This document shows positions 7,015 to 16,484 of a stretch of DNA of 64,000 bases, one piece after another (positions within the stretch are counted from its first letter, which is position 1; each line of letters begins with the position of its first letter). The notes under the pieces were generated by a model. It worked only from the letters and a program-made list of their open reading frames with translations, was not told where the DNA came from and made no database searches. The position numbers and the translations under genes are program-made. Source of the DNA: JADLGH01 sp964586675 (lineage in GTDB: Bacteria > Desulfobacterota_D > UBA1144 > Nemesobacterales > UBA2774); assembly GCA_964586675.1 (NCBI GenBank), contig CAZPHQ010000009.1:27885-91884 (forward strand). The letters run 5' to 3'.

Positions 7015-7515
7015 CTAAAGCGTCTTCACAAACGCCACAAGCTGATCGAGTGCCGCTCCCCATCCCTCCTGGAATCCCATTTCCTCGTGCTGCTTCCTTC
7101 CTGCTTCGGTCGGGTGAATGGCGATCGCCGTGTACTTCGTGCCGCTGCCGTGCGGCTCGAGCAGAAGTATAGCCGTCATGAAATTATCGATGCAGTGGCC
7201 GACCTTGTCAGCCGGGCGATAACCCGCCTGAAGAGCGTCTGTCCAGACGAGCTTCTCGTTCTCGACGACTTCGAGATAGCAGCCGACATTCGGATAATCT
7301 TCGCCTTCGGGTGAGCGCATCACGGTATAAAATATACCGCCGGGACGAAGGTCTATCTTGCAGTCAACCGTCTGCCACGGGGCGGGCGTAAACCACTTCG
7401 TCACGTATTCCGGCGTTGTCCACGCCTTCCATACCAGCTCTCTTGGCACATCGATGACGCGCTCCAGTATAAGGTCGAGCTTCGGATTAAGGTTGTATTT
7501 CGTGCTAGCCATCAT
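7015..7515 (-). CDS. SRPBCC/AHSA1-like domain protein
   Basis: Protein of 166 aa of the START-like AHSA1 branch: LILERVIDVPRELVWKAWTTPEYVTKWFTP at the start, a RPGGIFYTVMRSPEGEDYP strand region and the C-terminal helix GWGAALDQLVAFVKTL. These form a hydrophobic pocket of unknown ligand. Start ATGATG overlaps the stop of the ArsR gene and is preceded by AAGGAGA, so the pair is translationally coupled. ArsR/SRPBCC pairs are common in bacteria and the regulator presumably controls this gene. Substrate and role are unknown. Confidence 0.9.
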   Translation of the reverse strand: MMASTKYNLNPKLDLILERVIDVPRELVWKAWTTPEYVTKWFTPAPWQTVDCKIDLRPGGIFYTVMRSPEGEDYPNVGCYLEVVENEKLVWTDALQAGYRPADKVGHCIDNFMTAILLLEPHGSGTKYTAIAIHPTEAGRKQHEEMGFQEGWGAALDQLVAFVKTL

Positions 7516-7847
7516 TCTTTCTCCTTAAGCGTTTTTAGAAAATTGTCCAGCTGATCCAGTCGCTTTTCCCAAATCTTCCGCTGTTTTTCGATCCACGTTC
7601 CGGCCTCTTCGAGCGGCCCGGGCACAAGGCTGTACGTCCTCACGCGCCCTTTCTTCTTCGAGCTCACGAGCCCGCATTTCTCGAGCACCCCAAGGTGCTG
7701 CGTGAAAGAGGGAAGGGCCATGTCGAACGGCCCCGCCAGCTCGCTCACGGCGGCGGGCCCCCTTCCGAGCCTCGCGAGGACAGCCCTCCGCGTCGGATCG
7801 GAGAGCGCGTGAAACACCCTATCGAGCTGCATATTATTGTTAGGCAT
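7512..7847 (-). CDS. ArsR-family transcriptional regulator
   Basis: Winged-helix protein of 111 aa: DRVFHALSDPTRRAVLARL, then the recognition region LPSFTQHLGVLEKCGLVSSKKKGR and a wing (RVRTYSLV). No cysteine metal-binding motif is visible, so it is probably not a metal sensor; it belongs to the ArsR branch that travels with SRPBCC genes. It is first in a two-gene operon and probably represses its own operon. The start codon lies beside AACAATAAT-type AT-rich DNA with no clear Shine-Dalgarno. Confidence 0.92.
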   Translation of the reverse strand: MPNNNMQLDRVFHALSDPTRRAVLARLGRGPAAVSELAGPFDMALPSFTQHLGVLEKCGLVSSKKKGRVRTYSLVPGPLEEAGTWIEKQRKIWEKRLDQLDNFLKTLKEKE

Positions 7848-8073
7848 ATGCCTAAGTATTTACGATACCGGTCTTCCTGTCAATTCTTTTTCTCTTCCCG
7901 CTTTTATTGGATAGGAAGCAGAGAGAAAAGCTGCGGTATGTCCTGAAACCTGAAGCGAGTTGAACATCCTTGAACATAATTTCATCTCACTGCTCATAAC
8001 GGGAGGGTAAGGGTAGGGGTTCCCTCATAGTCCGGTAAACTAATGTCGATACTACGCCGGAGGAGAAGCTGTC

Positions 8074-9021
8074 ATGGGAATGAGAAAACTTGGAAACACT
8101 GACTTATACACGGCCCCCGTCGTTCTGGGCGGCAACGTGTTCGGCTGGACGATAGACGAGAAGCAGTCGTTCGAAGTCTTAGATGAATTCACAGGGCTCG
8201 GGTTCAACGCCGTCGACACGGCAGACGTCTACTCCCGCTGGGCGCGCGGCAACCAGGGCGGCGAGTCCGAAACGATAATCGGCAAATGGATGAAGGAGCG
8301 CGGCAACCGCGGCAAAATTCTCCTGATCACGAAAGTCGGCTACGACATGAGCGAGGGAAAGAATATCAGCAGGAAATATATACTGAAACAGGTCGAGAGC
8401 TCCCTCAGGCGGCTTCAGACGGACCATATCGACCTCTACTTCACACACCAGGACGACGACATAACGCCTGTCGAAGAAACGCTCTCGGCACACGAAGAAC
8501 TCATAAAGGCAGGAAAGGTGAGGTGGATAGGGGCTTCTAACATCTCGCCCGAAAGGCTCGAAGACTCGATCGCCGCGAGCGCCGCAAAAGGCCTCCCGAG
8601 ATACGAGGTCTTCCAGCCCGAATACAACCTCTACGACAGGCAGGGATTCGAAAAGGGAGTCGGGCCGATATGCAGGGAGCACGGCCTCGGCGTCATAGTA
8701 TACTTCGCACTGGCAAAGGGCTTCCTCACCGGCAAGTACAGAAACGAAGGCGATCTTGGGAAGAGCGTCAGGGGACGCGGCATACCAAACTATCTCGACG
8801 AGCGCGGCCTGCGGATACTGAAAGCCCTCGACGAGACAGCCGAAAAGCACGGCGTCTCGCAGGCCGCCGTCTCACTGGCGTGGCTCATGGCAAAGCCCCC
8901 CGTAACAGCGCCGATCGCGAGCTCGACGAAGCCTCATCACCTTAAATCCTTCGCCGAGGCGGCAGGGATCAAATTAGACGCCGACGACATGGCGAAGCTC
9001 GATACAGCGTCGGCTTATTAG
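8074..9021 (+). CDS. Aldo/keto reductase
   Basis: NADPH-dependent aldo/keto reductase of 315 aa. The catalytic tetrad can be placed: Asp48 and Tyr53 (NAVDTADVY), Lys87 (LLITKVGY) and His125 (LYFTHQDDD). The barrel ends with the NADP-binding segment SLAWLMAKP...PIASSTKPHHL. The sequence resembles the oxidoreductases of the YajO/Tas type. Substrate is not predictable. GGAGGAGAAG precedes ATG 8074 by a normal distance. It stands alone, upstream of an ABC exporter operon, with no sign of co-transcription other than orientation. Confidence 0.93.
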   Translation: MGMRKLGNTDLYTAPVVLGGNVFGWTIDEKQSFEVLDEFTGLGFNAVDTADVYSRWARGNQGGESETIIGKWMKERGNRGKILLITKVGYDMSEGKNISRKYILKQVESSLRRLQTDHIDLYFTHQDDDITPVEETLSAHEELIKAGKVRWIGASNISPERLEDSIAASAAKGLPRYEVFQPEYNLYDRQGFEKGVGPICREHGLGVIVYFALAKGFLTGKYRNEGDLGKSVRGRGIPNYLDERGLRILKALDETAEKHGVSQAAVSLAWLMAKPPVTAPIASSTKPHHLKSFAEAAGIKLDADDMAKLDTASAY

Positions 9022-9144
9022 CCCAGCCGACTATGGGGTGCCACAGCGTCACTTGAAACTCGCCGAGCGTCCTGCATCCTTTATAACCTGCTGCGATACG
9101 GAAAAGATGTGCAACTTTCCACGGCAAGCATACTCAAATAACTT

Positions 9145-10173
9145 ATGGATAACGCAATCGTAGTCGAAGGTCTCCGAAAGTCCTACGGAAAACTTAGCGT
9201 ACTCGAAGGGATAGATTTCTCTGTCAGGAGGGGCTCCGTCTTCGGCCTCCTGGGCCCTAACGGCGCCGGCAAGACGACGACTGTCCGCATACTCAGCACG
9301 CTTCTGAAGCCCGACGGCGGCCGCGTCACTGTAAACGGCCACGACGTCGTCGCGGACGCGCATAAAGTGAGGGCCAGCATCGGTCTCACAGGACAGTACG
9401 CCGCCGTGGACGAATACCTTACAGGCGAGGAGAACCTCCTCATGATGGGCCGGCTCTACAGGCTCAGCATGTCCGATGCGCGGCGGCGGACAGCCGAGCT
9501 CCTGGAACAGTTCGGTCTCGTAGACGCGGCACGGAGGCCGCTCAAGACCTACTCCGGCGGCATGAGGAGGCGTCTTGATCTGGCGGCGAGCCTCATAGCG
9601 TCTCCCTCCGTGATATTCCTCGACGAGCCGACGACGGGCCTCGACCCGCGAAGCAGGCTGATAATGTGGGACATCATAAAGGAGCTCGCCGCGGGCGACA
9701 CGACCATACTCCTGACGACACAGTACATGGAAGAGGCCGACAGGCTCGCCGAAGATATAGTCGTCATCGACAAGGGCACCGTAATATCCCAGGGCACGCC
9801 GGACGAGCTCAAGGCCCGCGTTGGAACGGAGCGCATTGAACTCATAATAGCGGTAGGGTCGGACTTCGTCGCCGCCCAGAGAGCCATATGCGCGGACGGC
9901 GACCATGCCGATCATCACAAACGAACCATAAGCGTCGCCACGAAGGGCGGTGTAGGAGAGCTGAAGGATATTTTAGACAGGCTCACGCGCGCCGGGGTGG
10001 AAGTCGAAACGCTGTCGCTTCACCGCCCGACACTCGACGACGTGTTCCTCACACTCACGGGCCGCGCCGCGACACCCGCCGAAGCGAACGGCAACCCCAA
10101 CGGCGGCCCCGATAAAGACGCGGCGGCGGATAAAAATGGAGAGCCGAAAACAAAGGAGAGAATAAAGTCATGA
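9145..10173 (+). CDS. ABC transporter ATP-binding protein, DrrA type
   Basis: ATPase of 342 aa. Walker A GPNGAGKTT (about 37-45), signature YSGGMRRRLD and Walker B VIFLDEPTTGLD are intact, and the C-terminal extension typical of daunorubicin-resistance DrrA ATPases is present, ending in a hydrophilic tail (ANGNPNGGPDKDAAADKNG). With the permease that overlaps it by 4 nt it forms an ABC-2 exporter for an unknown hydrophobic compound, or a lipid. The ATG at 9145 has no obvious Shine-Dalgarno (CTCAAATAACTT precedes it). Confidence 0.95.
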   Translation: MDNAIVVEGLRKSYGKLSVLEGIDFSVRRGSVFGLLGPNGAGKTTTVRILSTLLKPDGGRVTVNGHDVVADAHKVRASIGLTGQYAAVDEYLTGEENLLMMGRLYRLSMSDARRRTAELLEQFGLVDAARRPLKTYSGGMRRRLDLAASLIASPSVIFLDEPTTGLDPRSRLIMWDIIKELAAGDTTILLTTQYMEEADRLAEDIVVIDKGTVISQGTPDELKARVGTERIELIIAVGSDFVAAQRAICADGDHADHHKRTISVATKGGVGELKDILDRLTRAGVEVETLSLHRPTLDDVFLTLTGRAATPAEANGNPNGGPDKDAAADKNGEPKTKERIKS

Positions 10174-10988
10174 CTCCCATGCCGCGCAGGGTCGAGCCCG
10201 CCCGCCATTCCGAGCTCTACTGGATGCTCAGCGATTCGTGGGTGCTGACGAGGCGGAGCATAAAGCACATCACCCGAAACCTCGACCAGCTCCTGTCGCT
10301 GATAATAATGCCGGTCATGTTCCTGCTCCTGTTCCGTTACGTCTTCGGCGGCGCGATAGACACGGGCGGGACGACTTACGTGAATTTTCTAGTCGCGGGC
10401 ATACTCGTCCAGACGCTCGCGTTCGGCTCCAGCAATACGACAGTCAATCTCGTTCTCGACCTCAGGCGCGGAATCGTAGACAGGTTCCGCTCGCTCCCGA
10501 TGTACAGCTCGTCGCTGCTCACGGGCCACGTCCTGGCCGACCTCTTCCGGAACACGATCTCAGGCCTCATCATGTTAGCCGCGGGGCTCGCCGTCGGATT
10601 CCGCCCGACGGCCGACGCAGAGGAATGGCTCAAGGTACTGGGGCTTCTCCTCCTCTTCACTTTCTCCATATCGTGGTTCTGCGCCATACTCGGCCTCGTC
10701 GTCAGGAGCCTCGAGGCCGCGCAGTGGATAAGCTTCCTCTTCATAATGCCGCTGACGTTCGCATCGAGCGCATTCGTCCCGACCGACGGCATGCCGACCG
10801 CGCTCAAGATATTCGCCGAGAACCAGCCGTTCACGATAGTCATTCAGGCCATGCGCGCATGGCTCGTCGGAACACCGATTGGAAACGACGGCTGGCTCTC
10901 TGTCGCATGGTGCATCGGCATAACTGTAGTCTGCATGCCGATTGCGGCGTGGCTCTACAGGCGTCAGGCCCGCTTCCCAGCGCTCTAG
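10170..10988 (+). CDS. ABC-2 type permease, DrrB family
   Basis: Membrane protein of 272 aa with about six hydrophobic segments, e.g. LLSLIIMPVMFLLLFRYVFGG and LGLLLLFTFSISWFCAILGLV, and the family hallmark ENQPFTIVIQAMRAWLVG near the end. It is the transmembrane half of the exporter encoded with the upstream ATPase; its ATGA start overlaps the ATPase stop, so translation is coupled. A soluble N-terminus of about 30 residues precedes the first helix. Substrate unknown. Confidence 0.93.
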   Translation: MTPMPRRVEPARHSELYWMLSDSWVLTRRSIKHITRNLDQLLSLIIMPVMFLLLFRYVFGGAIDTGGTTYVNFLVAGILVQTLAFGSSNTTVNLVLDLRRGIVDRFRSLPMYSSSLLTGHVLADLFRNTISGLIMLAAGLAVGFRPTADAEEWLKVLGLLLLFTFSISWFCAILGLVVRSLEAAQWISFLFIMPLTFASSAFVPTDGMPTALKIFAENQPFTIVIQAMRAWLVGTPIGNDGWLSVAWCIGITVVCMPIAAWLYRRQARFPAL

Positions 10989-11303
10989 TCCACCCATTTT
11001 CACAACTCCGCAGCACCTTGATACGGCGGGGGAGTGGTCTATTCATTCAGTCTTTTCACGGATTCTCTCCGATATGCTTGACTGGTTCTCTTTTCCCTGA
11101 ACAATTATAATATTCGGTTTATTAACTCTAATGAAGGTACACGCTACGTATATACACGCATATCTGACATTAAATACCGCTTTCAAGACAGACGTAAATA
11201 GTGCGCGCCCGCTTCTCAGCGGCTGAAGAATAACGGGCCGGGAACCATAACCCGGAGCGCGATTCGACAATTCGACCCCATTCGTTCAAAGCAACGGAGC
11301 GCA
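10989..11303. other. Intergenic region before the SulP gene
   Basis: 315 nt, AT-rich in the middle, no convincing gene. TTGACT at 11078 and TATAAT at 11106-11111 are 22 nt apart, too far for one standard promoter. CCGGG/CCCGG arms near 11237-11254 could form a weak hairpin close to the SulP start. Confidence 0.5.
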
Positions 11304-13040
11304 ATGCTTAAACCCAAGCTGTTTACGACACTCGGAACGTATAACAAAAAAACATTCATGGACGACCTCTTTGCCGGACTCACCGTCGGCGTCGTCGCCC
11401 TTCCTCTCGCCATGGCCTTCGCCATAGCGAGCGGCGTGCCGCCCGAGCGCGGACTTTTCACAGCCATCATCGCCGGTTTCCTCATATCCTTCCTCGGAGG
11501 AAGCCGCGTCCAGATCGGGGGCCCGACGGGCGCGTTCGTCATCATCGTCTCCGGCATCATGGCCGAGTACGGCTACGACGGCCTCGTCTACTGCACGATC
11601 ATGGCTGGGTTCTTCCTGATAGCGCTCGGCCTCAGCAGGATGGGCGGCCTCATAAAGTTCATCCCGTTCCCCGTCATAACGGGCTTCACATCCGGCATCG
11701 CGGTCGTCATATTTTCGACGCAGATAAAAGACCTCCTCGGTCTCCAGATGCCGAACCCTCCGGCCGAGTTTATCCCGAAATGGATTGAGTACGTAAAGCA
11801 CCTGGGCACCTTAACACCCGCCGCTGCGGGACTCGGAATAGGGACGATAGCCGTCATCTCGGTGACGCGAAAATTCGTCCCCAGGTTCCCGGCGATGCTC
11901 ATAGGCATGGCGGCGGCCACTTTGGCAACTGTCCTTCTCGGCCTCGATGTCGAGACAATAGGCAGCCGCTTCGGAGACCTCCCGCGAGTCCTCCCGGCGC
12001 CCGAGCTTCCGGCATTCGACATTGAAAAGTTGAAGAGCCTCATCGCGCCGGCGTTCACAGTCGGATTACTGGCGGCCATAGAATCGCTTCTTTCCGCGAC
12101 AGTCGCCGACGGCATGATAGGCGGGCGGCACCGCTCCAACATGGAGCTCATCGCACAGGGCACGGCCAACATCGGCTCGGCGATCTTCGGCGGCATACCC
12201 GCGACAGGCGCAATCGCCCGTACAGTGACGAACATCAAGAGCGGCGCGAAAACGCCAGTGGCCGGAATAATTCATGCCGTATCCCTCGCCCTCATACTTC
12301 TTCTCTTCGCGCCTTATGCGAAGATGATCCCGCTCGCCGCGCTCGCCGGGATACTCGTCGTTGTAAGCTACAACATGAGCGAGATCGAAAATTTCCTCGG
12401 GCTTCTGAAGGCCCCGAAGAGCGACGTGATGGTGCTGCTGACGACATTCGCGCTCACAGTCTTCGTCGATCTGACGGTCGCCGTCCAGGTAGGCATTGTC
12501 CTCGCGGCGCTCCTCTTCATACGCAGAATGGCCGAGGTCACGAACGTCGGCGTCGTCACACGGGAGCTCCACGGAAACGGCGAGGACGACAGCAAAGACC
12601 CGAACGCCATCTCCAGGCGCGACGTGCCGGCCGGCGTCGAGGTATTCGAGATACAGGGGCCGTTCTTCTTCGGCGCGGCCGACAGGTTCAAGGAAGCCGT
12701 CGGGTTCATCGAGAAACCCGTGCCCGTCATAATCCTCCGCCTCCGGAGCGTCCCGGCGATTGATGCGACAGGGCTTTACGTCCTGAAGGACTTTCTCAAG
12801 AGGTGCAGGCGCGACCGGACGACGCTCATTCTCTCGGACGTTCACGCACAGCCGCTCTTCGCGATAGAGCGCTCAGGCCTCTGGGACGAGATAGGGGAGG
12901 AAAACATCTTCGGCAACATCGACGACTCACTCAACCGCGCGAGGGAGATACTCGGCCTCCCGAAGGCCCCGCGCCCCGTGCCCTTCGTTCCCGTCGTCGC
13001 GAGGGAAGCGGAAAAAGACAAAGAAGGAAATCGCGTTTAA
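11304..13040 (+). CDS. SulP-family anion transporter with STAS domain
   Basis: Transporter of 578 aa in the SulP/SLC26 family, which carries sulfate, bicarbonate or other anions across the inner membrane. Residues about 1-420 have ten or more hydrophobic segments and the family patterns FAGLTVGVVALPLAMAFAIA and GGSRVQIGGPTGAFVIIV; GIPATGAIARTVTN lies mid-protein. The C-terminal STAS domain (about 450-560) has VPAIDATGLYVLKDF, with the Asp-Ala-Thr-Gly core. A hydrophilic linker separates them. No sulfate-assimilation or carbonic anhydrase gene adjoins it, so the substrate is open. Confidence 0.95.
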   Translation: MLKPKLFTTLGTYNKKTFMDDLFAGLTVGVVALPLAMAFAIASGVPPERGLFTAIIAGFLISFLGGSRVQIGGPTGAFVIIVSGIMAEYGYDGLVYCTIMAGFFLIALGLSRMGGLIKFIPFPVITGFTSGIAVVIFSTQIKDLLGLQMPNPPAEFIPKWIEYVKHLGTLTPAAAGLGIGTIAVISVTRKFVPRFPAMLIGMAAATLATVLLGLDVETIGSRFGDLPRVLPAPELPAFDIEKLKSLIAPAFTVGLLAAIESLLSATVADGMIGGRHRSNMELIAQGTANIGSAIFGGIPATGAIARTVTNIKSGAKTPVAGIIHAVSLALILLLFAPYAKMIPLAALAGILVVVSYNMSEIENFLGLLKAPKSDVMVLLTTFALTVFVDLTVAVQVGIVLAALLFIRRMAEVTNVGVVTRELHGNGEDDSKDPNAISRRDVPAGVEVFEIQGPFFFGAADRFKEAVGFIEKPVPVIILRLRSVPAIDATGLYVLKDFLKRCRRDRTTLILSDVHAQPLFAIERSGLWDEIGEENIFGNIDDSLNRAREILGLPKAPRPVPFVPVVAREAEKDKEGNRV

Positions 13041-13123
13041 CAGACTCTGCACCTGTCCGGAGGACCGGATTTTTACCGTATCCGCGGTCTGAAATAATGC
13101 GGACGGGGTTGCTTACCAGCGAT

Positions 13124-13534
13124 CTATTTTTTTATAGTTCCTTTATAGGTATATATGATCGGGTCCTGACCGTCCTTCGACCAAAACATTGTCCCCGAAA
13201 TTTCGTCTCCCGTGACAGAGCCTTCCCATTCCGTCTTTCCTTCATTACCGCTCGTGAGTGCGGATTTGAACAATACGACGCCCGCTTTTGACTTCGATTC
13301 ATAAGGAGCCGGAGTAAAGCCATGCTTTTCGCACTCGGTGGAGAAGAAGGTCCCGTCCTTAAAAATCAGCTCATCCTTGGTCGCTTCGCTTTTATTCATT
13401 TCAGTCAGCTCGACTGAAAAAGACCTGCCGTCAAGCGAATCGTCCGCTGACGCGGCATTCAGGTTCGTATCAAACAATGACGCACAAATTGAAAAAATAA
13501 AAAGATATGCTGATATAATTAGTATATGTCTCAT
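13124..13534 (-). CDS. Secreted protein of unknown function
   Basis: Protein of 136 aa starting MRHILIISAYLFIFSICASLF, a signal peptide, followed by a soluble domain rich in short beta-strand patterns (GRSFSVELTEM, DELIFKDGTFFSTECEKHGF, TEWEGSVTGDEISGTMFW, YTYKGTIKK). I do not recognise the family; the layout resembles small periplasmic beta-barrel or lipocalin-like proteins. I chose the ATG at 13534 after AGGGGGGC; nine more residues are possible. It is lower in GC than the neighbours, which could mean recent arrival. Confidence 0.65.
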   Translation of the reverse strand: MRHILIISAYLFIFSICASLFDTNLNAASADDSLDGRSFSVELTEMNKSEATKDELIFKDGTFFSTECEKHGFTPAPYESKSKAGVVLFKSALTSGNEGKTEWEGSVTGDEISGTMFWSKDGQDPIIYTYKGTIKK

Positions 13535-13788
13535 ATGCCCCCCTGTTTGCTTAAATTGCACCTGGAATTAACTCTACTGGAGTACGTAAAGTGATGTCAA
13601 TACCGCCGAATGGCCGGATCTGTTATTAAATCGGCTGGCTTTGCATTCGTGCTGCCCGGCTTTGACTCAACAATTAAGGGACGATGCAAGCGGCCGATCT
13701 CATAAATTGCCCGGATTCGCATTTGTTCCCTTATAAGTAATCAGCAAGAGGCCGCCAAGTATGGCGATTATTCCGTAAGTATAAACAA

Positions 13789-13813
13789 AAAGGGAGCCTT
13801 GCAGGCTCCCTTT
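13789..13813 (-). terminator. Intrinsic terminator of the IPTL-CTERM gene
   Basis: AAAGGGAGCC and GGCTCCCTTT form a 10-bp stem with a 5-nt loop. Read on the minus strand it is followed by TTTTTGTTT. It lies 31 nt past the stop of the gene at 13844-14773. Confidence 0.85.
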
Positions 13814-13843
13814 CATAATAAACTCTGTACAACAATTTTATTT

Positions 13844-14773
13844 TTACGATAGACGTGTCTTTCTTCTGTGTATTATCAGCGCCCCGGCAATTCCTATAAT
13901 TCCGGCCAAGGCGATAAGCCCCCATTCGGAAAGCGTCGGGATCGGATTAGGCAGGACAAGCCATATTTTTTCGACCGGTATCGATTCCAGCCCATCGACC
14001 GATGCCGTTATCCTGTCCGTACCAGGCGCAGAGCCTGTGTATGTCCACGACACCTGTCCGTTCGTATCGGTCCGACAGTCGATTGGGGAGCATTCACCGC
14101 TGCTGTTGCTCGCCTGACCGAGATTCGGTCCCGCAACCACCCTGAAAAATACAGGAGTACTGACTGAAGGGGATAGGTTGTCGAGCACCGTAGCCGTGAC
14201 AGTGTGCTGTGTTCCGGTATCGTTCGTCGCCGTCGGAGGGGCTAATGAAATCGTGAAGTTCGAAGTGCAAAGGTAATTTTCAACCGTGAAGCTGTAATCG
14301 CAGGTAAATGTACCGAAACTAGTCATGGCGACCAGAACCAGGCTGCTTCCCGCAGGCACTTCGAATGAAAAGCTTTGTGGAAGACTCGATCCGATATCGC
14401 CTATGTAATTTTCGCTCAGGTCTGCCGGATTATACGAGTTGAGATAAGCCGCGGCGAATACGTTCGTGCCGCAGGTCCCCGTATTGAAATTGACGGTTAC
14501 GCAGCTCGTGCTATTGGGGGCACGGAAAGCATGTGTCGCGTAATTGAATGTCGTACCGGCGTCGAAAGTGCCCGGGAATGCCTTTGTCGGACAAGAGCTC
14601 GGTACGGCGTCTCTGAATAATCTGCCGTTCTGGAAGGGCCCGGTAGCTGAATTAAGAGAACCGTTTATAACCTGGCCGGCGTCGGGGCACACCTGACCTG
14701 CCGCATCGTTCGCGCTGAAAACCAGTACTGAACTAAAGATAATCCCGAACAGGATTCCGTAGATTTTCATCAT
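13844..14773 (-). CDS. IPTL-CTERM surface protein with Ig-like domain
   Basis: Exported protein of 309 aa: signal peptide (MMKIYGILFGIIFSSVLVFS), a domain with several Cys residues, an Ig/Big-1-like domain from about residue 185 (HTVTATVLDNLSPSVSTPVFF, then GQVSWTYTGSAPGTDRITA), and a C-terminal sorting signal IPTLSEWG followed by a hydrophobic helix and RRKTR. IPTL-CTERM is a recognised PEP-CTERM-like signal processed by an exosortase-type enzyme. Two more proteins in this window carry it. Two GGAGG sequences precede the ATG ATG start. Ligand or role unknown. Confidence 0.85.
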   Translation of the reverse strand: MMKIYGILFGIIFSSVLVFSANDAAGQVCPDAGQVINGSLNSATGPFQNGRLFRDAVPSSCPTKAFPGTFDAGTTFNYATHAFRAPNSTSCVTVNFNTGTCGTNVFAAAYLNSYNPADLSENYIGDIGSSLPQSFSFEVPAGSSLVLVAMTSFGTFTCDYSFTVENYLCTSNFTISLAPPTATNDTGTQHTVTATVLDNLSPSVSTPVFFRVVAGPNLGQASNSSGECSPIDCRTDTNGQVSWTYTGSAPGTDRITASVDGLESIPVEKIWLVLPNPIPTLSEWGLIALAGIIGIAGALIIHRRKTRLS

Positions 14774-15016
14774 TCCTCCATCCTCCTTTTCTTCCTTTAA
14801 TTTATAAATCCACTACACCCAGTATAGTAAATAACTACAGAATAGCAACACTTTATATTTCATATTTCATGAATTTAAGTAGTCATAGATGAATTTCGAT
14901 ATACATAGCTGGAGACCCGGCACTTCGATTTTCGTTATAACCCGCCGCCCAACGACGGACTTATGTTAAAATCAATGCCTTAATCCCTGAATCGATACGA
15001 CAAGAGGTATACGAAC

Positions 15017-15733
15017 ATGCGCTCAGACGGAAGGAACTGGGACGAGCTCAGGCCGGTAAAAATCACACGCGGCGTCATGAAATACGCAGAAGGCTCCGCG
15101 CTCATAGAAACGGGAGAGACGAAAGTCCTCTGCACGGCTACGGTCGAAACGAGGGTTCCGCCCTTTTTAAGGGACACGGGCAGGGGATGGGTCACGGCGG
15201 AATATTCGATGCTCCCCCGGTCTACAAAAGAAAGGGTCACACGCGACAGCGTGAGGGGCAGGATAGGCGGCCGCTCTCACGAGATACAGCGCATCATAGG
15301 CCGGGCGCTCCGTTCCGTGATCGACCTCGACAAGCTCGGCGAGATGTCCATAACGATAGACTGCGACGTGCTCCAGGCGGACGGCGGGACGCGAACCGCC
15401 TCCATAACAGGCGCGTTCGTCGCCCTTTCCGACGCCGCGCTTCATCTCGTGAACACGGGCGTCCTCGCCGACAATCCCGTCGAGGATTACATTGCCGCGG
15501 TCAGCGTGGGTATAGTTGACGGCAAGCTGGCGCTCGACCTCGACTACGAGGAAGACTTCGCCGCCGAGGTCGATATGAACGTCGCCATGACAGGCTCGGG
15601 GCTCCTCGTGGAAGTGCAGGGAACGGCGGAGGGAAAGCCCTTCAGCAAGAGAAGGCTCTCCCAGCTCGTCGCGCTCGCCGAAAAAGGAATCACCGGGCTG
15701 ATTCAAAAACAAAGGGAGGCCCTCACGGAATGA
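15017..15733 (+). CDS. rph: Ribonuclease PH
   Basis: Phosphorolytic 3'-5' exoribonuclease, 238 aa, which trims tRNA 3' ends. The opening MRSDGRNWDELRPVKI, the phosphate-site segment RSTKERVTRDSVRGRIGGRSHEIQRIIGR, and CDVLQADGGTRTASITGAFVAL are standard, and the length is normal. Its stop overlaps the start of rdgB (ATGA at 15730-15733), so the pair forms an operon, an arrangement seen in many bacteria. Confidence 0.97.
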   Translation: MRSDGRNWDELRPVKITRGVMKYAEGSALIETGETKVLCTATVETRVPPFLRDTGRGWVTAEYSMLPRSTKERVTRDSVRGRIGGRSHEIQRIIGRALRSVIDLDKLGEMSITIDCDVLQADGGTRTASITGAFVALSDAALHLVNTGVLADNPVEDYIAAVSVGIVDGKLALDLDYEEDFAAEVDMNVAMTGSGLLVEVQGTAEGKPFSKRRLSQLVALAEKGITGLIQKQREALTE

Positions 15734-16353
15734 CCATGTTCGACGAAATAGTCCTCGCCACGGGCAATAAGGGGAAGGTAAAAGAATTCGCCGGGCTCCT
15801 TCAAGGTATCGCCGGGAAAATAATCGGCCTCGGCGACCTCGAATCCCCTCCTGAAGTGGTCGAAGACGGCGAAACGTTCATGGAGAACGCGCTCAAGAAG
15901 GCGCGGGCGATAGCCAAGTATTCAGGGAAGCTCGCGCTCGCCGACGATTCCGGCCTCGTTGTGGATGCCCTAGGCGGAAGGCCGGGAGTGTATTCCGCAA
16001 GGTACGCCGGTGAAAAAGCGACCGACGACGAAAACATCGCCAGGCTCCTTCGTGAGCTCGGCGACGCCGCCGACAGAAGAGCCCGATTCGTCTGTTTTCT
16101 CGCCCTCGTCACGCCCGGCGGAAAAGAGACCGTCGTCAGCGGGGAGTGCGAAGGCGTGATACTTTCAGAGCACCGGGGAAGAGGCGGCTTCGGATACGAT
16201 CCGGTTTTTTATCTGCCCGAATACGGAAAGACCATGGCCGAGATACCGCCGGACCTTAAGAACAAAATCAGCCATAGGGCCCGCGCCGCGGAGAAGCTGC
16301 TCTCCATCCTCGTGGGAGAGTCGTCTGAGGGAGTAACGCGGCGCGGAAGCTAA
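15730..16353 (+). CDS. rdgB: Non-canonical purine NTP pyrophosphatase, RdgB/HAM1
   Basis: dITP/XTP pyrophosphatase of 207 aa that removes deaminated purine nucleotides from the pool. Family motifs are the N-terminal ATGNKGKVKEF, the SGLVVDALGGRPGVYSARYAG loop with its metal and base contacts, and GRGGFGYDPVFYLPE near the end. Translation is coupled to rph by the 4-nt overlap; the ATG two codons later is an alternative start. The tail past KLLSILVGES is a little longer than usual. Confidence 0.96.
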   Translation: MTMFDEIVLATGNKGKVKEFAGLLQGIAGKIIGLGDLESPPEVVEDGETFMENALKKARAIAKYSGKLALADDSGLVVDALGGRPGVYSARYAGEKATDDENIARLLRELGDAADRRARFVCFLALVTPGGKETVVSGECEGVILSEHRGRGGFGYDPVFYLPEYGKTMAEIPPDLKNKISHRARAAEKLLSILVGESSEGVTRRGS

Positions 16354-16484
16354 CGCTCCTGTCACGCCTGCGCCGGCTTTTAGCGGCAGGGGTCTTGCAA
16401 CCGGCCCGGCTTTTGAATATATTAGTTAAGACCTAGACGGTCCCTTCATAAAAATTCAAAAAAGTTCTCTGAGGTCAGCCTTAC